Origin: Peromyscus leucopus
Taxonomy: Eukaryota; Chordata; Mammalia; Rodentia; Cricetidae
Assembly: GCF_004664715.2 (NCBI RefSeq)
Contig: NC_051068.1
Span: forward strand, 13,962,798 to 14,026,797
Direction of reading: 5' to 3'
Length of the DNA: 64,000 bases
The position numbers and the translations under genes were made by a program. Within the stretch, counting starts at the first letter, position 1; the number at the start of each line of letters is the position of its first letter. Positions 33,812 to 47,222 of the stretch are shown here, piece by piece. The notes under the pieces were generated by a model. It ran no database searches. It had not been told where the DNA came from and saw only the letters and a program-made list of their open reading frames with translations.

Positions 33812-34311
33812 AGGTATAACATGAATTTCTAAAGGTCTTTTAATAAAAAACCCTGAGACAGATATTGGTATAAATGCTGAAAGATCAGAGAGACAAAGGA
33901 ACAAGCCACAGCCACCACCTCTTACCCCATCAACTTCTCAGCCTGAAAAACCCTTCCCCAGCCAAAACACTTTAGTTCCTGTCTCCTCACTCCTTATATA
34001 CCTTTCTCTGCCCACCATTTCACTTCCTGTCTCAACCTTCCTGATGCTGGGATTAAAGGCATGTGAATTCCAAATACTAGGATTAAAAGTGTGTGCCACT
34101 ATTGCCTGGTTCTGTTTCTCTCCTAGACTGAGTCAATCTCATGTAGCTCAGTATGGCTTTGAACTCACAGAGATCGAGACAGATCTCTGCCTCCCAAGTG
34201 CTAGGATTAAAGGTGTGTGCCACCACTGCCTGACCTCTATGTTTAATCTAGTGGCTTGCTCTATTCTCTGATCTTCAGGCAAATTTTATTAGGGTACACA
34301 ATATATCACCA
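33812..34311 (-). repeat. 3' LTR of the provirus
   Basis: About 500 bp. In its own orientation it begins TGGTGATATATTGTGTACCC and immediately follows a polypurine tract, which fixes its identity as a 3' LTR. The central part (about 34044-34235) contains two partial B1-derived segments (ggattaaaggcatgtg near 34052 and taggattaaaggtgtgtgcc near 34202). SINE sequence has therefore become part of the LTR. An AATAAAA-type word lies near its start. Confidence 0.85.
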
Positions 34312-34326
34312 TATTTCCCCTTTTTT
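34312..34326 (-). promoter_or_regulatory. polypurine tract
   Basis: Plus strand tatttccccttttttg; on the minus strand an AAAAAAGGGGAAATA purine run ends directly at the LTR start. It primed plus-strand DNA synthesis in the parent virus. Confidence 0.85.
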
Positions 34327-36229
34327 GTCTAAAATAATAAAAGAAGGCTATAACTAATATAAGAAAATGATGTACAATAAGTATATATAATATATATAGT
34401 CAAGAATCACATTAACAATGTCTAGTCCATTAATATTTGACAAATTCCAACAAAACCTCTATTATTTATCCTATTTTTGTGAGTCCAAAGTGTTGTACCT
34501 AATTCACATTCTATCCTAACTTGTATTACCAACCAAAAAAAAAGTCTTTTGATGTCTTTCAGTCGTATATACTTTACATCTCTTCAGTGAGTAACAAGGA
34601 AAACTATAACTATCTAGCTTCAGCTCCCTCAGAGACCCAAGAAGGAAATAATATTTACTGAATAAGCAGGAAGTGCAAATAAGTGACTTCCAAAAAAAAA
34701 AGTGTGAGAAATGACAGAAATAGCCGGCTGCCTGGATAGTTATCCAAGGTTCCTCTGCAATGTTGGGGCTTCCATGCCTTGGACTACAGGCCTAGCATAT
34801 CTGACAGACTTATCTGTGAATCAGAATTTTCTGAAAGGCCTTCCTACCTTGTCTTGGCAGAGTTCATCACTGCTTTCTTTTGTGCCCTGCTTGTCCCATT
34901 TGGACAGCATACTGTCAGCAGTCGAGGCAAGAGCACTTTTTTGCCCAGTGGCTAACTTACCACAAAGAAAGTAAACTCCACATGGAGTTTCTTAGATGCC
35001 CATCATCTTTTCTGAAGTAGATTGGTGCTGCCAGGAGCAGACATGTCACATTGTCATTAAAAAAAAAAGTATCTATGTTATCAAAATATCTTAAATGCCA
35101 TATTCTGTAGAACTCCGAAGTGTTCAAAGATGACATGTCTATTTAAAATATATGCTTGACCTTGAAAACATATCTAACCTGACAAGTTCCATTGTACTAG
35201 ATGACTAACAACTAACCTGCATTTCTTTATTATCCTAAATAGTTTGTAATAATAACTTTCAAGGACTAGCAATTTGTATTACATTGTTAAATGAGCTGTA
35301 TAGGTATAATACCTTGAACAACATTAGAAACATATATACAGTATGATTTAACAAAAATAATCTCAAATTTGTATCACTATACACAATTTGTATACAATAT
35401 GCAAAAACCCAATCATGTAAATATTTAAAACTAGTAGTTGTTTTTAAAGGTAGATTCAATCTACTTTTTTATATTATCATATCCATATTCTCCTTTTGTT
35501 CTTTTCAGAGTAGATTCAATAATCTACCCTTTTATCCTATCATTTCTATATAATACATTTCTATATCATATCCCCATTTCTTCTTTTAGAAAGAAACTGA
35601 CTATGACCAATAACAATTTTTAACCAACCCCTAAACAAAGACAAACATCCATAATCCATTTTTTGGGAATGTGGGCATAGTTTTTGAGGCTACTTCCTGC
35701 TGATTGGGGGCAATGGTAGTCTTATGGGGACACAAAGAAAATTTAGGATTATGGTCAAGTCCTGACTGGAGTAGTCTATGGGGCTGTATCATCTTAGCTA
35801 GCCATCTCAATATTGTCCTGAGCAGTTTGTAGTCTAAAGCCAATCTTTGGGTGGTGTTTTTTCAGCTTAATGATGTTATCATTGTCCTGATTGAGTTCAT
35901 TCTAGGGTTCCATCATCTTTTTGGATACTTCAAAGTTGCTGTTAGGTATGGTCATGGTTCACTGCAGAAAATCTTTTTCTTGGGACAAGTTTTCTGGATA
36001 ATTTGTCCTTTTTCTTTGATGTCTCATTTGTCCAGTTTTCTCCAGATTTCTTAGCCTTCATTCTCCTGAAAGACAAAAACAAAACCCTTCCCCAACCCTA
36101 ACTTTGGGAAGGTTTCCTTTTGGCAAGTTATATCTGATCAAACAAAAAGCTTTTGTTAGTCATATAAGCTAATTTAAATTGAGTGGTCATGCTGATTGAT
36201 GAACTATCAGCTCTTCTAATTAAGAAGTC
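34327..36229 (-). other. proviral 3' internal region, no env seen
   Basis: About 1.9 kb of AT-rich sequence between integrase and the polypurine tract. No surface or transmembrane protein motif is found in any frame and stops are dense. A roughly 65-bp imperfect tandem unit starting with tagattcaat occurs at about 35451 and 35511. This part may be an unrelated non-coding insert of the kind seen in ETn-like elements. Confidence 0.5.
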
Positions 36230-37052
36230 TTTCTTGTTCAAATTGAACTTGTATCAATTTTGATGGTATCCATAGCTTTTCTTCTCCCATGAAAAAAATA
36301 GCAAAACTTTGTCTCCAATGTAACACATAACCTGGTTTCCATTCTGAGGCCAGCACATCCCTAAAGTATATAGGCTGATTTAATTCTGTAGTTTTTTTTC
36401 TATTATCTAATGTCTATCCACATCTGTTGTTGCTTTCTCATTAGCACTGAAAAACTTCAAAGTTAATAAAGCATTATGTAATCTACTTCTGGGGTCTTTA
36501 TTACCCCTTTCTGTTTATTTAGCATATCCTTTAGAATTTGATTTGATCTTTCTATGCCTGTAGAATTGTGCGGTATACCTGTAATATGCTTTATATTGTA
36601 ATAAGCAAAAAAAAAAAAAACTGTTTCATTTTGGAAGAGACATATACTAGAGCATTGTCAGTTTTAATTTGTACAGGTATTCCCATGATGGCCATAAGTT
36701 CTAGCAAACACATGATTACAGAATCAGCCTTTTCAGAACTCAGAGCAGTTGCCCATTGAAATCCTGAATAGGTATCAATGGTGTTGTGTACATATTTTAA
36801 TTTTCCAAATTCTGCAAAATGAAATACATCCATCCATCTACCATATTTCATTCCTCTGAGTACCCTTTGGGTTACATCCTGCTGGTAGTGGTTGTATAAA
36901 GTGGTAGTTTGATTGTATAAAGAACAAGTAGGACATTTCGTTACAATTTCCTTGGCATGTTGCCAGGTTATAGAAAGATCCTTTTTTAAATCCTTACTAT
37001 TGACATGTTGTTTTTTATAAAATTCTGAGGTCTCCAGCACATTTCCTATCAA
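36230..37052 (-). pseudogene. pol: ERV integrase, broken
   Basis: Integrase inserts proviral DNA into the host genome. Minus frame 37052-36591 (153 codons) holds the N-terminal zinc-finger region, with a His then CPTC cysteine pair about 38 residues in. The start of the DDE catalytic core follows, with an MDV-type first Asp and a KTDNA second-Asp motif. The frame breaks in a T-run on the minus strand (plus-strand A-run at 36607). Beyond it a C-terminal LWIPSKL-like motif can be recognised in another frame near 36270, separated by stops. The third catalytic Glu region is damaged. Inactive remnant. Confidence 0.82.
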
Positions 37053-37059
37053 TAATTGA

Positions 37060-38005
<946 letters not shown>

Positions 38006-39600
38006 TTAATCTCTCCCAAAAAATTTACTGTAAGCTCTTTGCCAAGGTTCATTTTCTGCCCATAATTTGTCAATTTCATCATTAGTTAAAGATACTACAA
38101 TTTCTGCTGGGTCTATTCCTGCTTGTTGACAAAGTCTCGATTTTCCTTTTAAAATCAACTCAGAGTTCTTTTCAACATAAGTTTTTAATTTTTTTACTCT
38201 GTTTATTTGGTAGAAATATCCATTCCAGTACAATATCTTCCCTCCTGTAGGAGAATGCTTAGATGGTAAAATAACCAAATCACAATCAAGCTTTGGATCC
38301 AAATGATCCACATGTGCATCCTGTATTTTCTTTTCCACCAAAGTCAATTCTCTTTCAGCTTCAGATGATAATTCTCTTGGACTATTTAAGTCCTTGTCAC
38401 TCTCTAAGGCTTTGAACAAATTACCCAGTTCATCATTTTTTACCCCAGTAGTGGTCTATAGATTGGAAATGTCTCCTAATAATCTTTGAAAGTCATTAAG
38501 AGTCCGTAACTGATCTCTCCTAATTTGCATCTTTTGGGGTCTAATTTTTTGTAGACATATTTTGTATCCTAAATAATTAATAGAATCTCCTCTTTGTATC
38601 TTTTCAGGAGCAATTTGTAATGCCCAACAAGGTAAAATTTTCTTTACTTCTTCAAGCATTCATTCTAAAGTATCTGCATTTGAATCAGCTAGTAAAATGT
38701 CATCCATGTAATGGTAAACTATAGATTGAGGAAATTATTTGTATATTACTTCCAATGGCTGTCATACAAAATATTGGCACAGGTTTGGGCTGCTTAACAT
38801 TCTCTGTGGGAGAACCTTCCATTGATATCTCTTAACAGGCTGAGAATTATAAGTAGGCACTGTGAAGTCAAATTTTTCTCTGTCATGTTCTTGTAAGGGT
38901 ACTGATAAAAAACAGTCTTTTCAGCCGGGACTGACCTACTCTGGTGATGGGATGGCCAAACACCCTAATAGTTGTGCCAGAAACCCCATCCAAGGACTGA
39001 AGAATCTGGATGCAGACATCCACAGCTAGACCCTGGGTGGAGCGCCGGGAGTCTAATTAGTGAGAGATAGGAGGGTTTATATGAGTGAGAATTGTTGAAA
39101 CCAAGGTTGGATAAAGCACAGGGACAAATAGCCAAACGAATGGAAACACATGAACTATGAACCAAAGGCTAAGGGGCCCCCAACTGGATCAGGCTCTCTG
39201 AATAGGTGAGACAGTTGATTGGCTTGATCTGTTTGGGAGGCATCTAGGCAGTGGTACCAGGTCCTGGGCTCATTGCATGAGTTGGCTGTTTGAAACCTGG
39301 GACTTATGCAGGGACACTTGGCTCAGTCTGGGAGAAGGGGACTGGACCTGCCTGGACTGAGTCTACCAGGTCAATCTCAGTCCTCAGGGGAGGCTTTGCC
39401 CTGGAGGAGGTGGGAATGGGGGGTGGGCTGGGGGGAAGGAGAAGGGGGCAGGAAGGGGGAGAACAAGGGAATCTGTGGCTGTTATGTAAAACTGAATGGT
39501 ATTGTAAAATAAAATAAAAAACAAAAAAATAGTCTTTTAAATCAATAACTATAAGAGGTCATCCTTTAGGTAACAGAGAAGGTAAAGGGATTTCAGATTA
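38006..39600 (-). pseudogene. pol: ERV reverse transcriptase, broken
   Basis: RNA-dependent DNA polymerase domain. Motifs on the minus strand: a VIDLKDC block carrying the first catalytic Asp at about 39539-39570, split by the L1 at 38922-39530, and an intact YMDD catalytic box encoded at 38699-38710. The thumb region lies in the frame 38659-38456 and the connection region in 38419-38006 (137 codons). Frames are separated by stops and shifts near 38455, 38660 and 38740-38900. The upstream fingers and palm start are absent. Two of three catalytic Asp codons can still be seen at YMDD, but the gene is inactive. Confidence 0.85.
38922..39530 (+). mobile_element. L1 3' end, 5'-truncated insertion
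   Basis: 609 bp of L1 3' UTR: gaccctgggtggagcgccgg, gtttgaaacctgggacttatg, actggacctgcctggactgag, a G-rich tract (39413-39460) and a tgtggctgttatgtaaaactg end with an AAATAAAAT tail. TSD agtctttt at 38914-38921 and 39531-39538. It sits inside the first catalytic motif region of the ERV reverse transcriptase, so it postdates the provirus. Confidence 0.9.
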
Positions 39601-40458
39601 TTAAAATAGCTGCAACACAAAACAACTGAACTATTGTATTTCAAAGTTACAATAATCAGTTTACAAAACCCTGAGCCAGAGAGTAACTGGATGCTCAAAA
39701 GGAGTTACCCAGGACTGCTTTTAAGAGCAGTGCAGTCACTATGCAGTGGACAGGAAAAGCAGAAACTGCTGTGATTGCCTGGTCAAAACTGACATCACTA
39801 AGGGCAGAGGACACACCTCCAGATGTCTTTCTTGAGGAATAGTGTCATGTCTGCAGTAACTTGCAACTGCAAGTTCCTGCAACATGTTGCAGGAAGCAGG
39901 AAGGCCTTCTGTAGATCTGCCTGCTTCTGTTACTCGAGATCCAACTCCTCTCCAGCCTCATCCCCAGTGCTATGGCAGACTCTCACTGGTGACCATCACT
40001 GTCTCCTCCCATTACAAGGAGACAAAACACTCATATCCTTCTTGAACATTATGCTCTCCTCTCTTCTATGAACCCTGTCAAACCCCTAGCCTGTCCCTAT
40101 TCCTAAGTGTCAATACCCAGAAACACATTTTACCTGGAACCCCTAGTGACCACAACTATCAGGACCAAAGAAAATTTCCTACCAGGCAATACACAACCAT
40201 TACATTCTCCAAAAATCCAGAGAGGAAACAGAAACCCAGGAACAAAATACCGACACAAGAAAGACAAACCCAGAACTCAGCAACTTAAGGTCTACTTTAA
40301 TCAACCCAATCCCAGATGCCTAGATGTCGGGGTGAAAACACAATAACAGCCAGGACAGTATGTCTCCACTTGAGCCCAGCTAGCCTACCACAGCAAGCTC
40401 TGAATATTCCAACTCAGCTGAAACACAAGAGAAAGGCATTAAAACTGCCTGTCTGAAG

Positions 40459-41317
40459 ATGATTGAGGTCCTTAAGAAATTGATAAACCCCTTAAAGAAA
40501 TCTAGGAAAACACAAACAAACAGTAGAAGGAAATGAATAAACCTTTTTGAGACCTAAAAATGGAAATAGAATCAATAAAGAAAACCCAAACTGAGGGAAT
40601 TCTGGAAATGAAAAATTTAGGAATTTGAACAGGAACTACAGAGGCAAGCTTCACCAACAGAATACAAGAGATGAAAGAGAGAATCTCAGGCATTGAAGTA
40701 TGATAGAAGAAATTAATACATCAGTCAAAAATGTTAAATCCCCCCCCAAAAAATACTGAATGAAAATTCAGGAAATCTGGGACACTATGAACAGACCAAA
40801 TCTAAAAATAATAGGAATAGAGGAAGGAGAAGAAACCCAGCCCAAAGGCCCAGAAAATGTTTTCAACAAAATCATAGAAGAAAATGCCTATAAAGGTACA
40901 AGAAGCATATAGAACACCAAGTAGATTGGACCAGAAAAGAAAGTCCCCTCATTACATAATAATTAACACATTAAATATGCAGAACAAAGAAAAATATTAA
41001 AAGCTGCAAGGGAAAAAGAAAAAATAACATATAAAGGCATACCTATTAGAATTACACCTGACTTCTCAATGGAGACTCTAAAAGCCAAAAGGTCATGGAC
41101 AGATGTCCTGCAGACTCTAAGAGACCATAGAAGTCTAGCCCAGACTACTATAACCACCAGAACTTTCAATCACCATAGATGGAGAAAATAAGATATTCCA
41201 TAATAAAGCCATATTTAAATGATATCAATCTATAATTCCTGCCCTATGGAAGGTGCTAGAAGGAAAACTTCATCTAAAGGTGGTCAACTGCACTCATGAA
41301 AACACAGGGAATAAATA
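40459..41317 (+). pseudogene. L1 ORF1 remnant
   Basis: ORF1 encodes the RNA-binding chaperone of the L1 particle. Recognisable pieces are an IEVLK start, a KKTQTEGILEMKNLG coiled-coil part (about 40578-40625), the RRM-like NLRIIGIEEGEE-type block (about 40795-40840) and the C-terminal ITPDFSMETLKA and ITIDGENKIFH-type blocks (about 41045-41200). Several stops and frame shifts break it. Confidence 0.78.
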
Positions 41318-41352
41318 ATCTCAAATTAGCAAAATCAAAAGAAAGGAATCAG

Positions 41353-42025
41353 GGGCTGGAGAGATGGCTCAGAGGTTAAGAGTGCTGACTCTTCTTCCAG
41401 AGGACCCGAGTTTAATTCCCAGCACCCACATGGCAGCTCACACCTGTCTGTAACTCCAGTTTCAAGGGCCCCTGACACCCATGGCAAAAAACACAAATGC
41501 ACATAAAAATAAAATAAAAATATATTTAAAAAAAAAAGACAAATACCCCCCCCCGTAGATGTAACCAATCGTCTTATTAAAATAAGAAACACAGAGCCAA
41601 TGTAAAGGAGAAAGCCGAGAGGTCAGAGCTCAGAGATAAAATCTTACCTCCTGCAGTGCTCCTAACTTCCCTGCGAGAGAGCTACTTCCTGTTTGTCTGT
41701 GTTTAAATAGTCTTTCTGTTCTGCCTTCTCATTGGTTGTAAACCCAACCACATGACTGCCTCATCACTGCCTGTAAGTACCGCCCTCCAGGTCTTAAAGG
41801 CGTATGTCTCCAATACTGGCTGTATCCCTGAACACACAGAAATCTACCTTGCTCTTCTAACCACCACACTCTTGCTATGGCTCTAATAGCTCTGACCCCA
41901 GGGCAACTTTATTTATTAACATAAAATTAAAATTACATTTCAGTACAAATAAAATATCACCATACCCCCCCAAAAAATCCAGACGCAGACCCCACCCTCT
42001 CTCTCTGCTCTGCTCCCCCCCCAAA
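41353..42025 (+). mobile_element. B2 SINE with extra tail, split by a solo LTR
   Basis: B2 body 41353-41540 (GGGCTGGAGAGATGGCTCAG) with an A-rich end. After the LTR insertion come about 63 bp of non-B2 sequence (41963-42025) ending in A7. One 16-bp TSD, aaaagaaaggaatcag, encloses all of it (41337-41352 and 42026-42041). The SINE therefore brought a short downstream segment with it, as at 37400. Confidence 0.82.
41554..41962 (-). mobile_element. Solo LTR, family B, class II ERV-like
   Basis: About 409 bp. In its own orientation it begins TGGTGATATTTTATTTGTAC like the provirus LTR at 33812 and ends near ACATCTAC. A C-rich 6- to 8-bp duplication (tacccccc) borders it on both sides. A TATTTAAAC box lies near 41703 (minus). 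It inserted into the C-rich tail of the B2. Confidence 0.75.
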
Positions 42026-45000
42026 AAAAGAAAGGAATCAGAAAAATCAAAAGAAGGAACACACACACATACATATACACTACCACCAATAACAACAACA
42101 AAATAACAGGAATCAAAACTATTGGACATTGTTCTCTCTTAATATCAATGGTCTCAATCAAAAGACACAGACTAACAGAATGAATGCAAAAACAGGACCC
42201 ATCCTTTTGCAGCATCCAAGAAACACACCTCAGCATCAAGAATAGACATTACCTCAGGGTACATGTTAGGGGAAAGACATTCCAAGCAAATGGACCTAAG
42301 AAGCAAGCTGGCATACCCATTTTAATATCTAAAAATATCTAGACTTCACACCAAAATTAATCAAAAGAGATGGGAAGGACACTACTTATCAAAGAAAAAA
42401 TCCACCAAGTTGACGTTTCAATTCTGAACATCTATTCCGCAAACACAAGGGCATCCAACATTTGTAAAAGAGACACTACTACAGCTTCAATCATATATTG
42501 ACTCTCACACATTAATAGGGGGAGACTTCAATATCTCTCTCTCACCAATGGACTATCCAGAAAGGAAAAAAAAATGTTGGACCTAACAGACTTAACAGAT
42601 ATTTACAGAACATTTCACCCAAACACAAAAGAATATACCTTGTTTTCAGCACCTTATGGAACTTTCTCCAAAATTGGCCACATACGCAGATGTAACAAAA
42701 TTCTCAATAGATAAAAGAAAATTTAAATAATCTTCTGTATCCTATCAGACCACCTGGATTAAAGCTGGATATCAACAACAACAGAAACAACAGAAAGCTT
42801 ACAAGCTCATAGAAAGTGAACAAATCACTACTGAATGAAAAATGAATCAAGATAGAAATAAAGAAATTAAAGACTTTTTAGAATTCAATGAAAATGAATA
42901 CACAACATATCCACTTTTGGGACAGAACGGAAGTGGTGCTAAGAGGAAAGTTTATAGCACTAAGTACCTACATTAAAAAAAAAAAAGGAAGGTTCTCATA
43001 CTAGCAACTTAGGAGCACACCTGAAATCTCTGGAACAAAAAGAAGTAGTTACACCAAAGAGAAGTAGATGATAAGAAATGATCAAACTCAGTGATGAAAT
43101 TTAAAAGTTTGTCATTCAAGACAATCAAGATAGACAAACCCTTATCCAAACAAACTAAAAGATGGAGAGAACCCCCAAATTAACAAAATCAAAAATGAAA
43201 AGGGGGCATAACAACAGACACTCAGAAAACCAGAGAATCATAAGGACATTTTTAAGAATTTATACTTCACAAAATTGGAAAACCCAAAAGAAATGGATAA
43301 TTTTCTCAATAGGTACCATTTACCAAAATTAAATCAGGATCAGATGAGCAATTTGAATATGCCCATACCCCTAGTGAAATAGAAGCAATCATTAAAAGTT
43401 TCCCAACCAAAAGAAGCCCAGGGCCATGTGGTTTTAGCACAGAATTCTACCAGAATTTCAAAGAAGAGTTAGCTCCAATACTCCTCAAATTATTCCACAA
43501 AATAGAAACAGAAGGAACTTTGCCCAATTCACTCTATGAGGCCAGTGTTACCCTGATACCTAAACCACATAAAGACCCAAAAGAGAAAGATAATTACAGA
43601 CCAATTTCCCTTATGAACATAGATGCAAAAATACTCACTAAAATATTTGCAAACCAAATCCAAGAGCACATCAAAAAGATCATCTACCATTGTCAAGTGT
43701 GCTTCATCCCAGAGATACACAGATGGTTTAATATAAGGAAATCAATAAATGTAACCCACCATATAAACAACCTGAAAAAAAATGCATAATCATCTCATTA
43801 GAGCCAGGAAAGGCCTTTGACAAAAATCCAACGCTCCTTCATGACAAAAGTCCTGGAGAAAATAGGGATACAAGGGACATACCTCAACATAATAAATGCA
43901 ATTTACAGCAAGCCTGTAGTCAGCATCAACTTAAATGGAGAGAAAATCAAAGCAATTACACTAAAATCAGGAATAAGACAAGGTTGTCCAGTCTCTATAT
44001 ACTTATTCAATATGTCCTTGAAGTCTTAACTAGAGCAATAAGATAACTGAAGGAAACCAGGAGAATGCAAATTGGAAAGAAAGAAGTCAAAGTATCTTTA
44101 TTTGCAGATGATATGATAGTATACATAAGTGACCTTAAATGTCATCAGGGAGATTCCTACAGTTTATATACACCTTCAGCAAAGTAGCTGGGTACAAGGT
44201 TAACTCACAAAATCATTAGCCCTCTTATATGTAGATGACAAATGGACTGAGAAAGAAAGCAAGGAAACAGCACCTTTCACAATGGCCTCAAATAATACAA
44301 AATGCCTTGAAATAACTCTAACCCAGCAAGTGAAAAACTTGTATGATAAAAAAAAAACTTCTAAGCCTTTGGAAAAAGAAATTGAAGAAGATATAAAAAG
44401 ATAGGAAGATCTCCTATGCTTGTGGATAGTTAGGATTAGCATAGCAAAAATGGCCATCGTACCAAAAGCAATCTATAGATTCAATGCAATCCCCATCAAA
44501 AATCCAACACAATTTTCACAGACCTTAAAACAACAATTCTTAGCTTCATAGGGAAAACGAAAACAAAACCAGGATAGCTAAAACAATCCTGAACAATAAA
44601 AGAACTGCTAGAAGTATCACCAACGCCTATTTCGAGTTGTACTACAGAGCTACATAACAATACTAATTTTAGTAATAAAAATGACATGATATTGGCATAA
44701 AAACAGACATCTTGATCAATGGAATAAAATTGAAGATCCAGACTATAATCCACATACCTATGGACACCTGATTTTTGATGAAGAAGCCAGAAATACACAC
44801 TGGAAAAAAGAAAGTATCTTCAACAAATGGTGCTGGTCATATGGATGTCTGCATGTAAAAGAATGCAAATAGATCTCTATCTATCACCCTGCACAAACTC
44901 AAGTCCAAATGGATCAAAAACCTCTCTATAAAACCAGATACACTGAAGCTGATAGAAGAGAAAGTAGGGAATAACCTTGAACACATTCGCACAGGAGACA

Positions 45001-45305
45001 ATTTCTGAACAGAACACTCAAAGCACTCATAGCACAGGCACTAAAATCAACAATTATTACATGGGACCTCATGAAACTGAAAAGCTTCTGTAAGGCAAAG
45101 GACACCATAAATAGGACAAGAGGTAGCCTACAGAATGGGAAAAGATTTTTATCAACTCCATATCTGATAGAGGACTAATATCCAAAATATATAAAGAACA
45201 AAAGAAACTAGACATCAAAAAACCAAATAATCCAATTAAAAATGGGCTACAAATCTAAACAGAGAATTCTCTATAGAGGAAACTCAGATGTCTGAGAAAC
45301 ACTAA

Positions 45306-45773
45306 TGCTGTGGGATGTTCTGTATGTCCTGTGGGAGCCCTTCTTGGGTTCTTTGTGGCGTTACCCAGCAGGTCCGCATAGAGGATGATTAGGACCATGG
45401 GCCTGAGTGCAGGTGTCTGAGATGGTCTGCACTTGGCTGTGCTGGGGCATGGTCTGTATGTCGAGTTGTTCTGATTGATCAATAAATAAAACCTGATCGG
45501 CTGTGGCTAGGCAGGAAGGATAGGCGGGACTAACAGAGAGGAGAAATAAAAGGACAGGAAGGCAGAAGGACTGACTGCCAGATGCAAGGTATAGATTTAT
45601 GGAAATGGACTAATTTAAGCTATAAGCACAGTTAGCAAGAAGCCTGTCACGGCCATACAGTTTGTAAGCAATATAAGTCTCTGTGTTTACTTGGTTGGGT
45701 CTGAGCGGCTGTGGGACTGGCGGGTGACAAAGATTTGTCCTGACTGTGGGCAAGGCGGAAAACTCTAGCAACA
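45306..45773 (+). mobile_element. Solo LTR, family A, class II ERV-like
   Basis: 468 bp, the longest copy in the window and the only one in plus orientation. Ends TGCTGTGGGATG...AGCAACA. Perfect 6-bp duplication CACTAA at 45300-45305 and 45774-45779. It contains an AATAAATAAAAC word near 45481 and a TATA-like AATAAAAGG at about 45545. It inserted into the L1 ORF2 remnant. Minus-strand frames in it are chance. Confidence 0.93.
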
Positions 45774-45791
45774 CACTAATATTCAACATCC

Positions 45792-45992
45792 ATGAGCCAG
45801 GCAATGGTGGTGCACACCTTTAACCCCAGCACTTAGGAGGTAGAGGCAGGGAGATCTCTGTGAGTTTGACCTCAGCCTGGTCTACAGAGTGAGTTCCAGG
45901 ACAGGCTCCAAAGCTACACAGAGAAACTCTGTCTCAAAAAAAAAAAAAAAAAAGAGAGAGAGAGAGAGAGAGTGAAAGAAAAAATAGAAATG
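45792..45992 (+). repeat. B1 SINE with A/GA tail
   Basis: ccaggcaatggtggtgcacac start, ttccaggacaggctccaaagc cricetid-type right half, A-run then (GA)n. TSD ttcaacatcc at 45782-45791 and 45993-46002, splitting L1 ORF2 just 19 bp beyond the solo LTR. Confidence 0.92.
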
Positions 45993-46901
45993 TTCAACAT
46001 CCTAAGCCATCAGGGAAATGCAAATCAAAACTATTTTGATATTCCATCTTACACCTGTCAAAATGGCTAAGATCAATAACAGAAATGACAGCTCATGCTG
46101 GTGAAGATGTGGAATAAGAGGAACACTCCTCCATTGCTGGTGGGAATGCAAACTTGTATAAACACTATGAAATAAACACAGCAGTTCCTTAGAAAGTTGA
46201 GAATCAATCTACCCCAAGACCCAGCTATACCACTCTGGGGCACATGCCCAAATGATGCTTCACCCAACCACATGGACACTTGCTCAGATGTGTTGACTGC
46301 TGCTCTATTCATAATAGCCAGAAACTGGAAAAATCCTAGATGTCCCTCAACAGAAGAATGGATTTTTAAAAATATGGTACATTTCCACAATGAAGTACTA
46401 TTCAGCTGTTAAAAAATAACATGAAATTTGCAGGTAAATAGACACAACTAGAAAAATACCATCCTAAGTAAGATAACCCAGGCCCAGAAAGATAAACATG
46501 GTATATATTCACTTATATGTGGATATTAGCCATTAAATAAATGATAACCAAGCTATAATCCATAGACCCAGAGAGTTTAGGTAAAGAGGAAGGGACTAAG
46601 AGAAACACATGGATCTCCCAGGGCAGGAGGATAGAACAGATTTTTATGGGTGGAGTGGAGGCATGGTGGGATGCAAATGAGAAGATCAAGTGGAAAGAGG
46701 GGGGAGATAGGGTTGAGGGAGGGAATGTGAAGAGAGACACCTATAATTGAAGGATATTTGAGGATGGTGTGGAAACCTAGTACAGTGGAACCTCCCTAAA
46801 ATATATGATGTTCCTAATGAGATCTTCTAGCAATGTGGGTAATGGTGTCCTAACTGGCCATCTCTTTTCACCAAACAAGTCTTCCAGTACCAAATCTGGG
46901 T

Positions 46902-47222
46902 TGTGTGGCGGGCTAGCCCCCACATTTGTTTACCCCCGGGGACTCTTGAGGAATGAGGGATAAGAGACTGATTTATAAATAAAGAGGGGAGAGAAAACAC
47001 AGGATAGACTTGATTGGGCCTGGATCCTTATCCACCAGCCTTGAACTTTATTCCAAAGGTCTGTTTATAACAATGCCCAGGAATGGAGCAAACGACCTCC
47101 CCCTTTGTAGTTACAATCAAATGTAGACCCTTACAAACACCTGATACTCAGGCCCGTGGTCCAATCAACTTTTTATGCAGTCCTGCTGGGTACAGCCACC
47201 AGGAAAACTAGTGGGCTTCTAC
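46902..47222 (-). mobile_element. LTR of a second ERV-like element, family C
   Basis: About 321 bp with TG...CA ends; in its own orientation begins TGTAGAAGCCCACTAG and ends GCTAGCCCGCCACACA. Contains AATAAAG words. Unlike families A and B. It lies in the L1 3' UTR; an exact TSD could not be found. Confidence 0.6.

Larger units (their letters stand above)
42090..46540 (+). pseudogene. L1 ORF2 remnant
   Basis: ORF2 encodes the endonuclease and reverse transcriptase of L1. The endonuclease start (IQETHL-type block, about 42214-42240) is recognisable. RT pieces are the frames 43520-43789 (with YRPISLMN) and 43817-44029 (with GIRQGCP), plus a FADDM catalytic box at about 44104-44120. The C-terminal part resumes after a solo LTR and a B1 at 46000. 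Stops and shifts are frequent. The FADD box is intact but the reading frame around it is not continuous. Confidence 0.85.

Noticed and set aside
36591..37052. Intact viral integrase
   Set aside because: The frame stops in a homopolymer run before the catalytic core is complete; neighbouring pol parts are also broken.
43520..44029. Reverse-transcriptase frames as a functional gene
   Set aside because: They are fragments of a dead L1 ORF2 with flanking stops and later insertions.
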